Assembly: GCA_034423195.1 (NCBI GenBank)
Contig: DAOUIZ010000043.1
Coordinates: forward strand, 1-64,000
Direction of reading: 5' to 3'
DNA: 64,000 bases
From: CATOSK01 sp034423195
Lineage (GTDB): Bacteria; Chloroflexota; Dehalococcoidia; Lucifugimonadales; UBA3495
The notes under the pieces are model-generated. The model saw only the letters and a program-made list of their open reading frames with translations, did no database searches and was not told the DNA's origin. The position numbers and the translations under genes are program-made. Position 1 is the stretch's first letter; every line of letters begins with the position of its first letter. Shown one piece after another: positions 8,399 to 17,397 of this stretch.

Positions 8399-10018
8399 TC
8401 AGTCCGCCGCGGTTTCGGCTCCCAGGGAAGGCTCCACCCAATCCGGCCCGTTGACATGGTCGAACAGGTCCGTCACTTCCCGCTGGGGCGGTGTGGTCAA
8501 CAGGGTGACAGCGACGGCGATAACGCATGCGGCCACGAAACCCGGGACGGCCGGCTGCATGTGCCACGCTCCCGCAGCTTCCAGGTATTTGACTGTAGCG
8601 CCGAATCCCAGCAACTCCGTCAGGTCCCACACACCCTGGGTTCCCAGGCCCATCAACCACCAGAAGGTGGATATTAACGAGCCGGACACCACTGCAGACA
8701 GCGCTCCCCAGAGGTTGAACCGCCGCCAGTAGAGGGCCAGGATCGTCACCGGGCCGAAGGCCGCGCCCATCCCGCCCCAGGCCAGGGAAACCAGCGCGAA
8801 GACCGAATCGGGGGACACTATCGAAACAGCCGCAGCGATTATTCCCACGATAACCAGCAGCAGGCGGCCCATCCACACCCGGCTCCGGGTCCGCATCGAA
8901 GCGGTTATACGCTTCAACACCGGGAGGTCGTCCGAGGCCACCGCCGAGGCCAGGAGCAGCTGGGAGTCGGCGGTGCTCATCACCGCCGCGATGACGGCGG
9001 TCAGCAGCAGACCAGCGATTACCGGATGGAAGAACACCGACGACACCACCAGGTAGAGCCGCTCCGGGTCGGGCAGGGCCACCCCCAAGTGCAGCAGGGC
9101 AGGCGCCGCCACGAGGCCCATCAAGAGGGCCAGGACGAATATCAGGATAACCCAGGTCAAGCTCAGGTTCCGGCTGGTCTTGATGTGATCCTCGCGGTCC
9201 ACTGCCATGAAACGGGCCAGCAGCCTCTGGGCGCCAAAACTGCCCATCGCCCAACCCGTCGACGAGAGGAAGAAAATTATCCCCAGCCCTTCGTTGTTCG
9301 GATCGGTGAAGGGATTCCAGAAGCCGGGCGCCGTGGACTCCAGCCCCTGGAACGGGTTGTCCACGATGATCAAAAGACTGACAGGGATGATGAAGAAGCC
9401 GGCCAGCATGATCAACGCCTGGAACACATCGGTCCGAGACACGGCCAGGAATCCACCGATGAAGGTGTATGAAACGACGGCCACCAGCGTAATCAACACC
9501 CCCAAGTCGTGCCCGCCGCCGGAATTTTCCAGGCCAAACACCTCCTCCAGGAGCTTGGCGCCGGCAATGAGCCCGGAACAAACGTAAAGGGTGATGAAGT
9601 AAAGCGAGATAACGGCGGCCAATGTCCGCAGTGCACCGGTCCCATCGTTGAACCGGCGCTCCAGGAACTCGGGCAGGGTCAGGGAGTCTCCCGTGGCCAT
9701 GGTGTAACGCCTCAGCCGCTTCGCCATTACCGTCCAGGCCAGCCAGGCTCCGGCCACTATCCCGACGAGGGTCCACAGGTGCATCATGCCGGCGGTGAAG
9801 GCCAGGGCCGGAAAGACCAGCATGGTCCAACCGCTGACAGTCGATGAACCGGAACTCAGGGCGGAGGTCACCACCCCCAGGGTCCGGCCACCCAGGACGT
9901 AGTCGTCCATGTTCCGCATCCGCCGGGAACGTACGACCGCTATGGCGATCAACCCGACGAAATATGCAACGAAGACAGCAACGATCCACCAAACGGAATT
10001 GCCCAGAATTTCAGCCAT
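8399..10018 (-). CDS. sodium:solute symporter (SSS family, PutP-like)
   Basis: 539 aa with about 13 hydrophobic segments spread over the length. Sodium-coupled uptake protein of the inner membrane. Seen: DYVLGGRTLGVVTSALSSGSSTVSGWTM near the N-terminus, FIGGFLAVSRTDVFQALIM, GSFGAQRLLARFMA, and VIAAVMSTADSQLLLASAVASDD, which matches the conserved Na+-site helix with the ST.DS motif. Closest in motif pattern to proline/pantothenate-type carriers; substrate not determinable. Convergent with the aldolase, 20 nt apart. Confidence 0.88.
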   Translation of the reverse strand: MAEILGNSVWWIVAVFVAYFVGLIAIAVVRSRRMRNMDDYVLGGRTLGVVTSALSSGSSTVSGWTMLVFPALAFTAGMMHLWTLVGIVAGAWLAWTVMAKRLRRYTMATGDSLTLPEFLERRFNDGTGALRTLAAVISLYFITLYVCSGLIAGAKLLEEVFGLENSGGGHDLGVLITLVAVVSYTFIGGFLAVSRTDVFQALIMLAGFFIIPVSLLIIVDNPFQGLESTAPGFWNPFTDPNNEGLGIIFFLSSTGWAMGSFGAQRLLARFMAVDREDHIKTSRNLSLTWVILIFVLALLMGLVAAPALLHLGVALPDPERLYLVVSSVFFHPVIAGLLLTAVIAAVMSTADSQLLLASAVASDDLPVLKRITASMRTRSRVWMGRLLLVIVGIIAAAVSIVSPDSVFALVSLAWGGMGAAFGPVTILALYWRRFNLWGALSAVVSGSLISTFWWLMGLGTQGVWDLTELLGFGATVKYLEAAGAWHMQPAVPGFVAACVIAVAVTLLTTPPQREVTDLFDHVNGPDWVEPSLGAETAAD

Positions 10019-10243
10019 GTTCAGACCAAGCTCCCGCCACGATTCTGCCCAACCCTTCTCCGCTGGGATAATGGGTTACCCCCGGGCGGGCATTGGCCCG
10101 GCCCGAGGTTTTCTGGACCAGCGCAATCGGAAACCGATTTCTGCCACGCAGCGCCTAATAGACTATACAATAGCGTCGATCAGGTGCAGCCAACCGCGCC
10201 CCCAATCTTACCGGCCCCTTCCGCCGGCCTGCAAACCCACAGT

Positions 10244-10669
10244 ATGAACAGCGTCATGTCAACGGCAGCCCGGATATTCCTCCTGTTGGCCATCGCAGCC
10301 TCCGCCGCGTGCCTCACCGCTCAACGCCCTCCCTGTCCTGAAGGAGAAGAGCATTTCACCCGCTACGAGCTCTTCATGGGACGCAGCGCCGGGGCCGGTG
10401 AGATCGTGGACGACGCTGCATGGGCCGCCTTCCTCCAGGACACAGTCACCCCACGCTTCCCCGCCGGATTGACCGTCCTGGACGGCCGTGGGCAGTGGCG
10501 CGACTCCACGGGGACCATCCATCGGGAACGCTCCAAGCTCCTCATCATCCTGGCACCGCCGGGTGAGGAAGGACTCCGCCTCATTGAAGAAGTCTCGGAA
10601 GAATACAAGCGGCGCTTCAGTCAGGAGTCCGTCCTGCGCGTCGTATCACCCACCTGCGCCGCCTTCTAA
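10244..10669 (+). CDS. DUF3574 lipoprotein
   Basis: 141 aa from ATG 10244. An N-terminal hydrophobic stretch (RIFLLLAIAASAAC) ends in a lipobox-like Ala-Ala-Cys, so a lipoprotein anchored outside the membrane is likely. The body matches the DUF3574 pattern, with WAAFLQDTVTPRFPAGLTVLDGRGQW followed by a REXSK segment. Function is unknown. It is divergent from the symporter with a 225-nt gap containing an AT-rich TATACAAT at 10164-10171 that could serve as a -10 element. Confidence 0.75.
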   Translation: MNSVMSTAARIFLLLAIAASAACLTAQRPPCPEGEEHFTRYELFMGRSAGAGEIVDDAAWAAFLQDTVTPRFPAGLTVLDGRGQWRDSTGTIHRERSKLLIILAPPGEEGLRLIEEVSEEYKRRFSQESVLRVVSPTCAAF

Positions 10670-10882
10670 GGATACCTGAACTCTGCAAACCCCACATCCC
10701 GGTGGTTTGGGATGATCCCCGAATGTAACCGGGCAACCTCCCGCTGTTCTGGCGCATCCAAGGAACCTGGAGTGACTCCCGATTGTATGCTGGGTATACT
10801 CTGCCTGGCACAAACGAACACCGCAAAACACAGTGGTGTCCGAACCGGGCGATCCAAACCCTTAACCAGGAGGCAATCAACA

Positions 10883-11317
10883 ATGGCCGAATACATACCC
10901 TCAACCCGGGACTGGGTCCGTGAGCAGGTGGAGCTGTACGAGGGCAGCGACGGGGCGGAGGGGACGACGCTGCGCGACACCGGCATGCCCGTCGTCATAG
11001 TAACCAACCGGGGTCACCGCACCGGGGGCATCCGGAAGACTCCCCTGATGCGGATCAAGGACGGGAACAACTACGTGCTGGTCGGCTCCCAGGGCGGCGC
11101 TCCCAAGAGCCCTTCCTGGGTCTTCAATCTGCGCGCCGACCCCAACGTCGAGGTGCGGGACAAGGCCGAGGTGTTCACCATGCGGGTCCGGGAGGTCTCC
11201 AACCCGGATGAGCGCACCCGCCTCTGGGCACTGGCAGTGGAAGCCTACCCTCCCTACGATGATTACCAGAACCGGACTACCCGCAGAATCCCCGTCTTCG
11301 TCGCCGAGCCCGCGTGA
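10883..11317 (+). CDS. nitroreductase/deazaflavin-dependent oxidoreductase family protein (F420-type)
   Basis: 144 aa from ATG 10883, preceded by CCAGGAGG with 9-nt spacing. The split-barrel flavin/deazaflavin family is indicated by VVIVTNRGHRTGGIRKTPLMRIKDGNNYVLVGSQGG followed by PSWVFNLRADPNVEVRD. Homologues bind F420 or act on small molecules; the cofactor is inferred from family only. An upstream in-frame extension exists but lacks a ribosome site. Single-gene unit. Confidence 0.85.
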   Translation: MAEYIPSTRDWVREQVELYEGSDGAEGTTLRDTGMPVVIVTNRGHRTGGIRKTPLMRIKDGNNYVLVGSQGGAPKSPSWVFNLRADPNVEVRDKAEVFTMRVREVSNPDERTRLWALAVEAYPPYDDYQNRTTRRIPVFVAEPA

Positions 11318-11494
11318 AGGGGCGCTTCCCGGGCCAGTCCTGCGACGTTTAATCTAAAACGGCGCCTCATCAGCCCACCACCGCCGCTCGCTCCCTCCGC
11401 TTCGGCAGGCCCGGGGGCGGGGCGTGACCCGCTTGGCGCTGATGACAAACCGTCGTTGACTCAATTTCCAGCCCCGGATAGAATTAGCACACTC

Positions 11495-12190
11495 ATGGCC
11501 CGCTTGTTTGACCTTCACATCCACACCACCAAGGGCAGCGCCGACAGCAGCCTCACCCCCGAAGACCTGATTCTCGAGGCGGAACGCCTGGGACTGCGGG
11601 GACTGTGCATCACCGAGCACAGCGGCCCCTGGGATCGCCACGAGTTCGAGCAGTTCGCCGCCCGTCATAACGTGGTGCTGGTGCGGGCGATGGAAGCGGA
11701 CACCAACATGGGCCACATGCTCGCCTTCGGCATCGACCGCTACCAGTCGGGCTTCCACGACGCGGCCACCCTCTGCAAGGCCGCCCGCGATGTTGGCGGG
11801 TTCGTCATCAGCGCCCATCCCTTCCGGGGTGTGCTGGGCAGGCACATGCGCGAGCGTCCCTACCTCTACCGGAGCCTGCCCGACCCTTTGCCGAAAGAAC
11901 CGCAGGAAGCCCTCGACCACCCGGTTTTCAAGCTGGCCCACGCCATCGAAGTTGCCAACGGCGGCACCGACGACCGGGAAAACGCTTTTGCCATGCAGGT
12001 AGCCGGACTGCTCAAGATGCCCGTCACCGGGGGGAGCGACGCCCACTCTACCCACGGGCTGGGCAAGTTCGTCACCGCCTTCCGGGACGAAATCCTGAAC
12101 GAAGCCGAGTTTCTCAGGGCTCTCCATGCCGGCTCTTTCCATCCGGCGGTGGGCCTGCGGGACGGCAACCTCCGGCCCTACTCACCCTGA
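11495..12190 (+). CDS. PHP-domain metal-dependent phosphoesterase
   Basis: 231 aa from ATG 11495 (an in-frame TTG lies 39 nt upstream). Metal-ligand motifs of the PHP fold are visible: FDLHIHTTKGSAD, CITEHSGPWDRHEF, FVISAHPFRG and PVTGGSDAHSTHGLGKF. The family includes histidinol-phosphatase-like and RNA/DNA phosphoesterases; the substrate is not known. It precedes the DNA-repair helicase by 59 nt. Confidence 0.85.
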   Translation: MARLFDLHIHTTKGSADSSLTPEDLILEAERLGLRGLCITEHSGPWDRHEFEQFAARHNVVLVRAMEADTNMGHMLAFGIDRYQSGFHDAATLCKAARDVGGFVISAHPFRGVLGRHMRERPYLYRSLPDPLPKEPQEALDHPVFKLAHAIEVANGGTDDRENAFAMQVAGLLKMPVTGGSDAHSTHGLGKFVTAFRDEILNEAEFLRALHAGSFHPAVGLRDGNLRPYSP

Positions 12191-12249
12191 CCCGCCCCGG
12201 GCCGCACACACAGGGCATACCACGGCAGCCAACCCCGGAGGGGAAACAG

Positions 12250-15072
12250 ATGACGGCTCCCACAGCCGGGGCAATCTCCAACCGCACCTTCGTTGCCCTC
12301 GACCTGGAAACCACCGGTCTCGACCCGGACAACGACACTATCATCGAAGTCGGCGCCGTCAAGTTCAGGGAAGGCGGCGTGCTCGACATCTTCCAGACCT
12401 TCGTCAACCCCGGCCGCGCCATCCCCGAGTTCATCCAGCACCTCACCGGTATCGCCCCCCGCCAGGTGGAGCGCGCTCCCCGGTTCCCCGACGTGGTCGG
12501 CAGATTGGTGGAGTTCGTCGGGGACAGCCCCATCGTCGGGCAGAACATCAGCTTCGACCTGCGGTTCCTCAGCAGCCACGGGCTCACCTTTCCCAACCCC
12601 GCCTACGACACCTGGGACCTGGCTTCGGTGTTCCTGCCCACCACCATGGAATACTCCCTCGGCGCCCTGGCCCGCCTCCTGGCCGTGGAGCACGCCAATC
12701 CTCACCGCGCGTTGGAAGACGCACAAGCCACCCGCGAAGTCTTCATCGCACTGCTCCGACGAGCGTCCCAGGCCGACCCGGGCCTGCTGGACTTCATCAA
12801 CACCCTCTCCTCCGCGAGCCGGTGGGGCCTAGACGCCCTGTTGTCCTTCCCCCGGGAGCCTGGGAGCTTGGGTCGCGTCTCGGGCCTGAGCGGGCTGGAC
12901 CAGGAAAGCCTGGGCGCCCGCCTCGCCCGGCCCCAGCGACGGCGGACAGGATCAGCTTCCGACAACGCCACCGAACCGCCCGTCCCAAGCCCGGAGGAAA
13001 TGGCCGCACTGGTCGGACCCGAAGGCCCCTTCGCCGCCAACTTCCCCGGATTCGAGCACCGGCCCGAGCAGGAACAGATGCTGGCCCAGGTGTCCGACGC
13101 CATCTTCGAGGGACACCATCTGGTCGTCGAAGCCGGCACCGGAGTCGGCAAGTCCATGGCCTACCTGCTGCCTGCCATGGTGTTCGCCGCCACCCAGGGA
13201 CAGCGGGTGGTCATATCCACCAACACCATCAACCTCCAGGACCAGCTGGTCCACAAGGACATCCCCGCCGTCATCGAGGTGCTGGAACAGGCCGGCATCA
13301 TCGAGGAAGGCCAGGTCCAGGCCGCCCTGCTCAAGGGAAGGGCCAACTACCTCTGCCTGGAGCGCTGGCGGAACCTGGCCCGCAGTCCCAATTTGACCGT
13401 TGACGAGGCCCGCCTGGTCAGCAAGGCCGCAGTCTGGCTCCAGCACACCGAGTCCGGCGACCGCAACGAGGTCAACCTGGCGGGACGGGACGCCGCCGGC
13501 TGGGGACGCATCTCCGCCGGACAGCGGGGCGGCTGCCAGACCCTGCGGGGCGGGGGCCCCTGCTTCTACCGCAACGCCCGCGACCGGGCCGAGCAGGCCG
13601 ACATCGTGGTCGTCAACCACTCCCTGCTCCTCATTGACCTGGCCCGGGGCGGCGGTCTCATCCCCGAGTACCAGCACCTGGTCATCGATGAGGCCCACAA
13701 CCTGGAGGAGGAGGCCACCCGCCAGCTCGGGTTCGAAATCCTCCAGAACACGCTGGACGAAAAGCTGGAACCTTCCGGCCGTATCGTCAACGGGGCCATG
13801 GCCCAACTCGCCCAGCCCGACGTCCCTCCCCTGGACCGCCAGACCGGGGAGCGCGCCGTCACCGACCTGCAGAACGAGACTCCCCGCCTCACCGAGCTGT
13901 GGGCCCGGATGTGGGCATCTGTTGCCGCATTCCTGTCCGGCCAGCGCAACCAGAACGCAGACTCCGCCCAGGTCCTGATTACGCCCCCCATGCACCGCCA
14001 CCAGTCCTGGCGCGACCTCGCCCTGGCGTGGGAGAACCTGGATGTGTCGCTGGGACGGACGGTGAACGTCCTCGCCCAATTGCACAACACCCTGGACGGC
14101 CTCCAGCCGGCCGACGATTCGAGTGATAACTCCCTAACCTCCGAATCCGCTGCCATCCAGGAAGACTTGTCGGAGCTGCGGGAGCAGCTTTCCGCCGTCA
14201 TCGGCGCTCCCGCCCCCGAGAACATCATCTGGATTGGCCAGGACCAGAACCGGGGCGACCTCTCCCTCCACTGCGCGCCGCTGGGGGTTGACCGCTTCCT
14301 CGCCGAGATGCTCTTCGACCAGAAGAAGAGCGTCGTCCTGACCAGCGCCACCCTCAGCAGCCAGGGAAACTGCGAATTCCTGCGCCAGCGCTTCGGAGTG
14401 GATGAGGCCACGCCCGAACTTGTTGTCGGCTCTCCCTTCGACTACCAGCGCGCCGCCCTGCTGATGATCCCCGACGACATGCCCCAGCCCAACGCCGACC
14501 GGTACATCGAGTCCGTGTCCCGCGTCGTCACCGACCTGGGATCCTCCCTGGACGGACACACCATGGCCCTGTTCACCTCCTACGCCGCCCTCCGCGCCGT
14601 GGCCCACCAAGTGCGGAACCGCCTGTCCCCGCAGGGAGTCCAGGTGCTGGCCCAGGGAATGGATGGCTCTCCCCAGCAGCTGATCCGCCGGTTCACCGAC
14701 AACCCGGAAAGCGTCCTGCTGGGCACCAGCAGCTTCTGGGAGGGCGTTGACCTGCCGGAAGGGCTATGCAAGGCGCTGGTGCTGACCCGCCTGCCCTTCC
14801 AGGTGCCTTCCGACCCCATCGTCAAGGCCCGCTCCGACCAGTACGGCGACGCCTTCAACCAGTATTCCATCCCCCAGGCCGTGCTGCGCTTCCGCCAGGG
14901 CATCGGACGCCTCATCCGGCGCAAGACCGACCGGGGAGCCATCGTCGTCCTCGACCGGCGCATCACGGGACGAAACTACGGCCAGGCCTTCCTGCGCTCC
15001 ATCCCCCCGTGCAGCCTCAAGCCCTCCAACCTGGCCTCGGTCGGAGAACTGGCCGCTGAGTGGGCCGGATAA
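12250..15072 (+). CDS. dinG: DnaQ-type exonuclease fused to DinG-family helicase
   Basis: 940 aa, ATG preceded by GGAGGGGAAACAG. Residues about 10-180 form a DEDDh 3'-5' exonuclease (FVALDLETTGLDPDND, NISFDLRFL, HRALEDAQAT). The rest is an XPD/DinG superfamily 2 helicase: Walker A VEAGTGVGKSMAYLLPA, ISTNTINLQDQL, NYLCLERW, IVVVNHSLLLID, DEAH box HLVIDEAHNLEEEA, TSATLSSQGN, GTSSFWEGVDLPEG and QGIGRLIRRKTDRGAIVVLDRR. This exonuclease-helicase fusion is the arrangement known from Gram-positive bacteria and Chloroflexota. Only three cysteines are present where the Fe-S cluster normally has four (YLC, GGC, GPC). The glycosylase follows after 10 nt. Confidence 0.93.
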   Translation: MTAPTAGAISNRTFVALDLETTGLDPDNDTIIEVGAVKFREGGVLDIFQTFVNPGRAIPEFIQHLTGIAPRQVERAPRFPDVVGRLVEFVGDSPIVGQNISFDLRFLSSHGLTFPNPAYDTWDLASVFLPTTMEYSLGALARLLAVEHANPHRALEDAQATREVFIALLRRASQADPGLLDFINTLSSASRWGLDALLSFPREPGSLGRVSGLSGLDQESLGARLARPQRRRTGSASDNATEPPVPSPEEMAALVGPEGPFAANFPGFEHRPEQEQMLAQVSDAIFEGHHLVVEAGTGVGKSMAYLLPAMVFAATQGQRVVISTNTINLQDQLVHKDIPAVIEVLEQAGIIEEGQVQAALLKGRANYLCLERWRNLARSPNLTVDEARLVSKAAVWLQHTESGDRNEVNLAGRDAAGWGRISAGQRGGCQTLRGGGPCFYRNARDRAEQADIVVVNHSLLLIDLARGGGLIPEYQHLVIDEAHNLEEEATRQLGFEILQNTLDEKLEPSGRIVNGAMAQLAQPDVPPLDRQTGERAVTDLQNETPRLTELWARMWASVAAFLSGQRNQNADSAQVLITPPMHRHQSWRDLALAWENLDVSLGRTVNVLAQLHNTLDGLQPADDSSDNSLTSESAAIQEDLSELREQLSAVIGAPAPENIIWIGQDQNRGDLSLHCAPLGVDRFLAEMLFDQKKSVVLTSATLSSQGNCEFLRQRFGVDEATPELVVGSPFDYQRAALLMIPDDMPQPNADRYIESVSRVVTDLGSSLDGHTMALFTSYAALRAVAHQVRNRLSPQGVQVLAQGMDGSPQQLIRRFTDNPESVLLGTSSFWEGVDLPEGLCKALVLTRLPFQVPSDPIVKARSDQYGDAFNQYSIPQAVLRFRQGIGRLIRRKTDRGAIVVLDRRITGRNYGQAFLRSIPPCSLKPSNLASVGELAAEWAG

Positions 15073-15082
15073 CCCCCCTCGA

Positions 15083-15928
15083 TTGACCGTGGAACTCGCC
15101 GTCCCTCCCCCCTTCGACCTGGAATCTTCCCTGTTGGGAGGCCAGGCCCACCGCTGGAAGACCGACGGCGGCTGGTTCTCCGGCGTCCTGCGGGGCAACT
15201 TCGTCAAGATGCGTCAGACCGCTGAAGGAATCGAATTCCGCTCCCGTCCCACGCCGGAAGCCGACCTGGCGCCGCTGCTCAGGGACTACTTCCGGCTGGA
15301 AGACGATCTGCTGGAGGTCTACGACCGCATCTGCTTCGATGACCGGGTCGCCGCCATGGTCAAGCAGTACCCAGGGCTCCGCATCCTCCGGCAGGAGCCG
15401 TGGGAATGCCTGGTGGCCTACGTCTGCTCGGCCAACAACAGCATCCGCCAGATCCACAATAACCTGGAGAACATTTCCAACGCCTTCGGAGAACCGGTCT
15501 GCCTGGACGGCGACGTCCGCCACACCTTCCCCACTCCCGCCCAACTGGTCGAAGCCGGGGAGCAGGGCCTCCGCGACCTGAAGCTGGGCTTCCGTTCCCC
15601 CAACGTCCACCAGGTCACGGTGAAGGTGCTGGAACGCTCCCTGGACCTGGATGAGCTCATTGACCTGCCCTACGAGGATGCCCGGGACCGGCTCATGGAG
15701 TGCCGGGGCATCGGCTCGAAGATCGCCAACTGCATCCTGCTGTTCTCTCTGGAAAAGCCCCAGGCCTTTCCGGTGGACGTCTGGGTGCGCCGCGCCCTGG
15801 CCGAGTGGTACTTCCCGGGGCAGAAGCCTCCCACCAACCCGGTGCTGGAGCAGTGGGCCCACGACTACTTCGGCAACTACGCCGGCTACGCCAACCAGTA
15901 CCTCTTCCACGGGAGGAGGCTGGCGTAG
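15083..15928 (+). CDS. OGG1-like 8-oxoguanine DNA glycosylase/AP lyase
   Basis: 281 aa from TTG 15083 (GTG 15089 is also possible). HhH-GPD superfamily with the OGG1-type N-terminal domain (FDLESSLLGGQAHRW). The helix-hairpin-helix reads LMECRGIGSKIANCILLFSL, supplying the catalytic Lys, followed by PVDVWVRRAL with the essential Asp. It excises oxidised purines and nicks the resulting AP site. Ten nt after the DinG fusion, so probably a DNA-repair operon. Confidence 0.9.
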   Translation: MTVELAVPPPFDLESSLLGGQAHRWKTDGGWFSGVLRGNFVKMRQTAEGIEFRSRPTPEADLAPLLRDYFRLEDDLLEVYDRICFDDRVAAMVKQYPGLRILRQEPWECLVAYVCSANNSIRQIHNNLENISNAFGEPVCLDGDVRHTFPTPAQLVEAGEQGLRDLKLGFRSPNVHQVTVKVLERSLDLDELIDLPYEDARDRLMECRGIGSKIANCILLFSLEKPQAFPVDVWVRRALAEWYFPGQKPPTNPVLEQWAHDYFGNYAGYANQYLFHGRRLA

Positions 15929-15930
15929 GA

Positions 15931-15960
15931 AGAGGCGCCGTCACCTGTAACGGCGCCTCT
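15931..15960. terminator. perfect 11-bp hairpin between convergent genes
   Basis: AGAGGCGCCGT (15931-15941) is the exact inverse complement of ACGGCGCCTCT (15950-15960), with an 8-nt loop, starting 2 nt after the glycosylase stop. There is no T-run, so it may act as a Rho-assisted or bidirectional terminator, or as a 3'-end stabiliser. Confidence 0.55.
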
Positions 15961-15997
15961 GGCCGAGACATCCTTGCTTGTCGGTAGACCTGCTCAA

Positions 15998-16039
15998 TGC
16001 AGGGGGGGTTGGGGGATAAATCCCCCAAAGTACCCCGGT
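15998..16039 (-). repeat. dispersed palindromic repeat, copy 1 (inverted orientation)
   Basis: The core TTGGGGGATAAATCCCCCAA (16009-16028) is a 9-bp palindrome. Read on the minus strand, the flanks (ACCGGGGTAC before, CCCCCCTGCAT after) match the flanks of the copies near 44.4 and 50.0 kb. It lies in the gap between two convergent genes. Confidence 0.75.
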
Positions 16040-17070
16040 CACGGTCTCAGCAACAGCTTCCCGAAGAAGTTGGTACCCTCCATCTCCCTATGCGCGTCGG
16101 CGGCCTCGGCCAGCGGGAACACCTTGTGGACGACGGGCTGGATTACGCCCCGGTTAAGCATCTCCACTATCTCCCGCATATCCTCATTGGTCCCCATGAA
16201 ACCGCCGTAGATCTCAATCTGCCGCGTGAACAGCAGCCCCAGGTGCAGCTCCGTCCGCAGTCCTGTGGTGGCTCCGCAGATGGTGTACCTTCCGCCAGGA
16301 CGCAGAGAGTTGAAGGCGGCGGTGAAGAACTCCGCCCCCACATGGTCCACCACCACGTCAACGCCCCGCCGTCCCGTCAACGCCTGCACCCGCTCGGCGA
16401 TGTCCTCTTCCTTGTAGTTGATGACCTCGTCGGCCCCTAGGCTTCGGGCCTGCTCCGCCTTCTCCGCCGTGCTGGTGGTGGCGATCACCCGCGCACCGAT
16501 GACCCTCTTGGCCACCTGGATCGCCGCCGTTCCCACGCCCGCCGACGCCGACAGGACCAGCACGGTCTCCCAAGGTTTGAGCTGCGCCCGCCGCACCACC
16601 ATGTTCCACACCGGCAGGAAGGTTGTCGGAGCCGCCGCCGCCTGCTCGAAGGACACTCCCTCCGCTATCGGGTGGGCGTTCACCGCCGGAACCGCGATGA
16701 GTTCGGCATAGCTCCCATCCGACGCGCTACCCATGAAGCGGGGCTGGGGCGCCCGCGCCTGCGGGGGAAAGGCGCTCAGTTGGCTGCCGTCGACCAGGGG
16801 ATTTACCACCACCCGGTCTCCCTCGGCCAAGCCGGAAACCCCGCTGCCCACCGCTGCGACCTCGCCGGCGCAGTCGCCCCCGAGGATCAACGGCGGCGGG
16901 AACTCCCGGCGCAGACCTCTCCCCCCTTCCCGCGTATACAGGTCGAGGCGATTCAGGGCCGAGGCCCGCACCCTTACCAGGACCTCGTTGGGGCCGTAGT
17001 CCGGGTCAGGCCGTTCCCCGTAGGTCAGGACTTCCGGTCCGCCGTGGGCCTCGATATACACCGCTTTCAT
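16039..17070 (-). CDS. zinc-independent MDR oxidoreductase (quinone reductase-like)
   Basis: 343 aa medium-chain dehydrogenase/reductase. GroES-like N-terminal domain, then a Rossmann domain with VLVLSASAGVGTAAIQVAKRVIGARVIATTSTAEK. GGDCAGEVAAVGSGV replaces the GHE motif of catalytic-zinc alcohol dehydrogenases and no structural-zinc Cys quartet is present, pointing to an NAD(P)H quinone/enone reductase-type enzyme. AAGGAGATTATCTACTT precedes the ATG. Monocistronic. Confidence 0.85.
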   Translation of the reverse strand: MKAVYIEAHGGPEVLTYGERPDPDYGPNEVLVRVRASALNRLDLYTREGGRGLRREFPPPLILGGDCAGEVAAVGSGVSGLAEGDRVVVNPLVDGSQLSAFPPQARAPQPRFMGSASDGSYAELIAVPAVNAHPIAEGVSFEQAAAAPTTFLPVWNMVVRRAQLKPWETVLVLSASAGVGTAAIQVAKRVIGARVIATTSTAEKAEQARSLGADEVINYKEEDIAERVQALTGRRGVDVVVDHVGAEFFTAAFNSLRPGGRYTICGATTGLRTELHLGLLFTRQIEIYGGFMGTNEDMREIVEMLNRGVIQPVVHKVFPLAEAADAHREMEGTNFFGKLLLRP

Positions 17071-17175
17071 AAGTAGATAATCTCCTTAGCGCAACTGGGA
17101 ACACATAGCTTGAGGAAGCAGGACTACGTGGGAAGCAGGACCGGGCGTTTCGGAGAAACCGCCGACCCGCTTCGG

Positions 17176-17397
17176 CTATTGTCTGCCCTCGTAGCAGTCG
17201 TTGCACATGAACACCACCGCCAGGGTGTCGTCATGGCTGCCAATCAGGCCGCAATGGGGGACTTCGCTGTCCTCGGACCAGGGAATATGGAAGGACCCAC
17301 CGCACATCTGGCACGACGTCTGGTTGAACCCGTCCAGCGGGCCGTCGCAAATGACGCACAATTCCCGCTCTTCGTCCGGGTCGTTGGATTGAGTCAC
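17176..17397 (-). CDS. small zinc-ribbon protein
   Basis: 73 aa with CVIC at residues 14-17, CQMC near 29-32, a lone Cys near 49 and CNDC near the C-terminus: a treble-clef or double zinc-ribbon arrangement. It starts at GTG overlapping the CCA-enzyme TGA (GTGA), so it is translated by coupling. The function is unknown. Because it follows a tRNA-processing enzyme in the same operon, an RNA-related role is possible, but this is inference from context only. Confidence 0.7.
   Translation of the reverse strand: MTQSNDPDEERELCVICDGPLDGFNQTSCQMCGGSFHIPWSEDSEVPHCGLIGSHDDTLAVVFMCNDCYEGRQ

Noticed and set aside
7893..9992. About 700-codon minus-strand open frame over the aldolase and symporter
   Set aside because: It lies in another frame of the same strand as the real symporter gene and its product has no recognisable domain.
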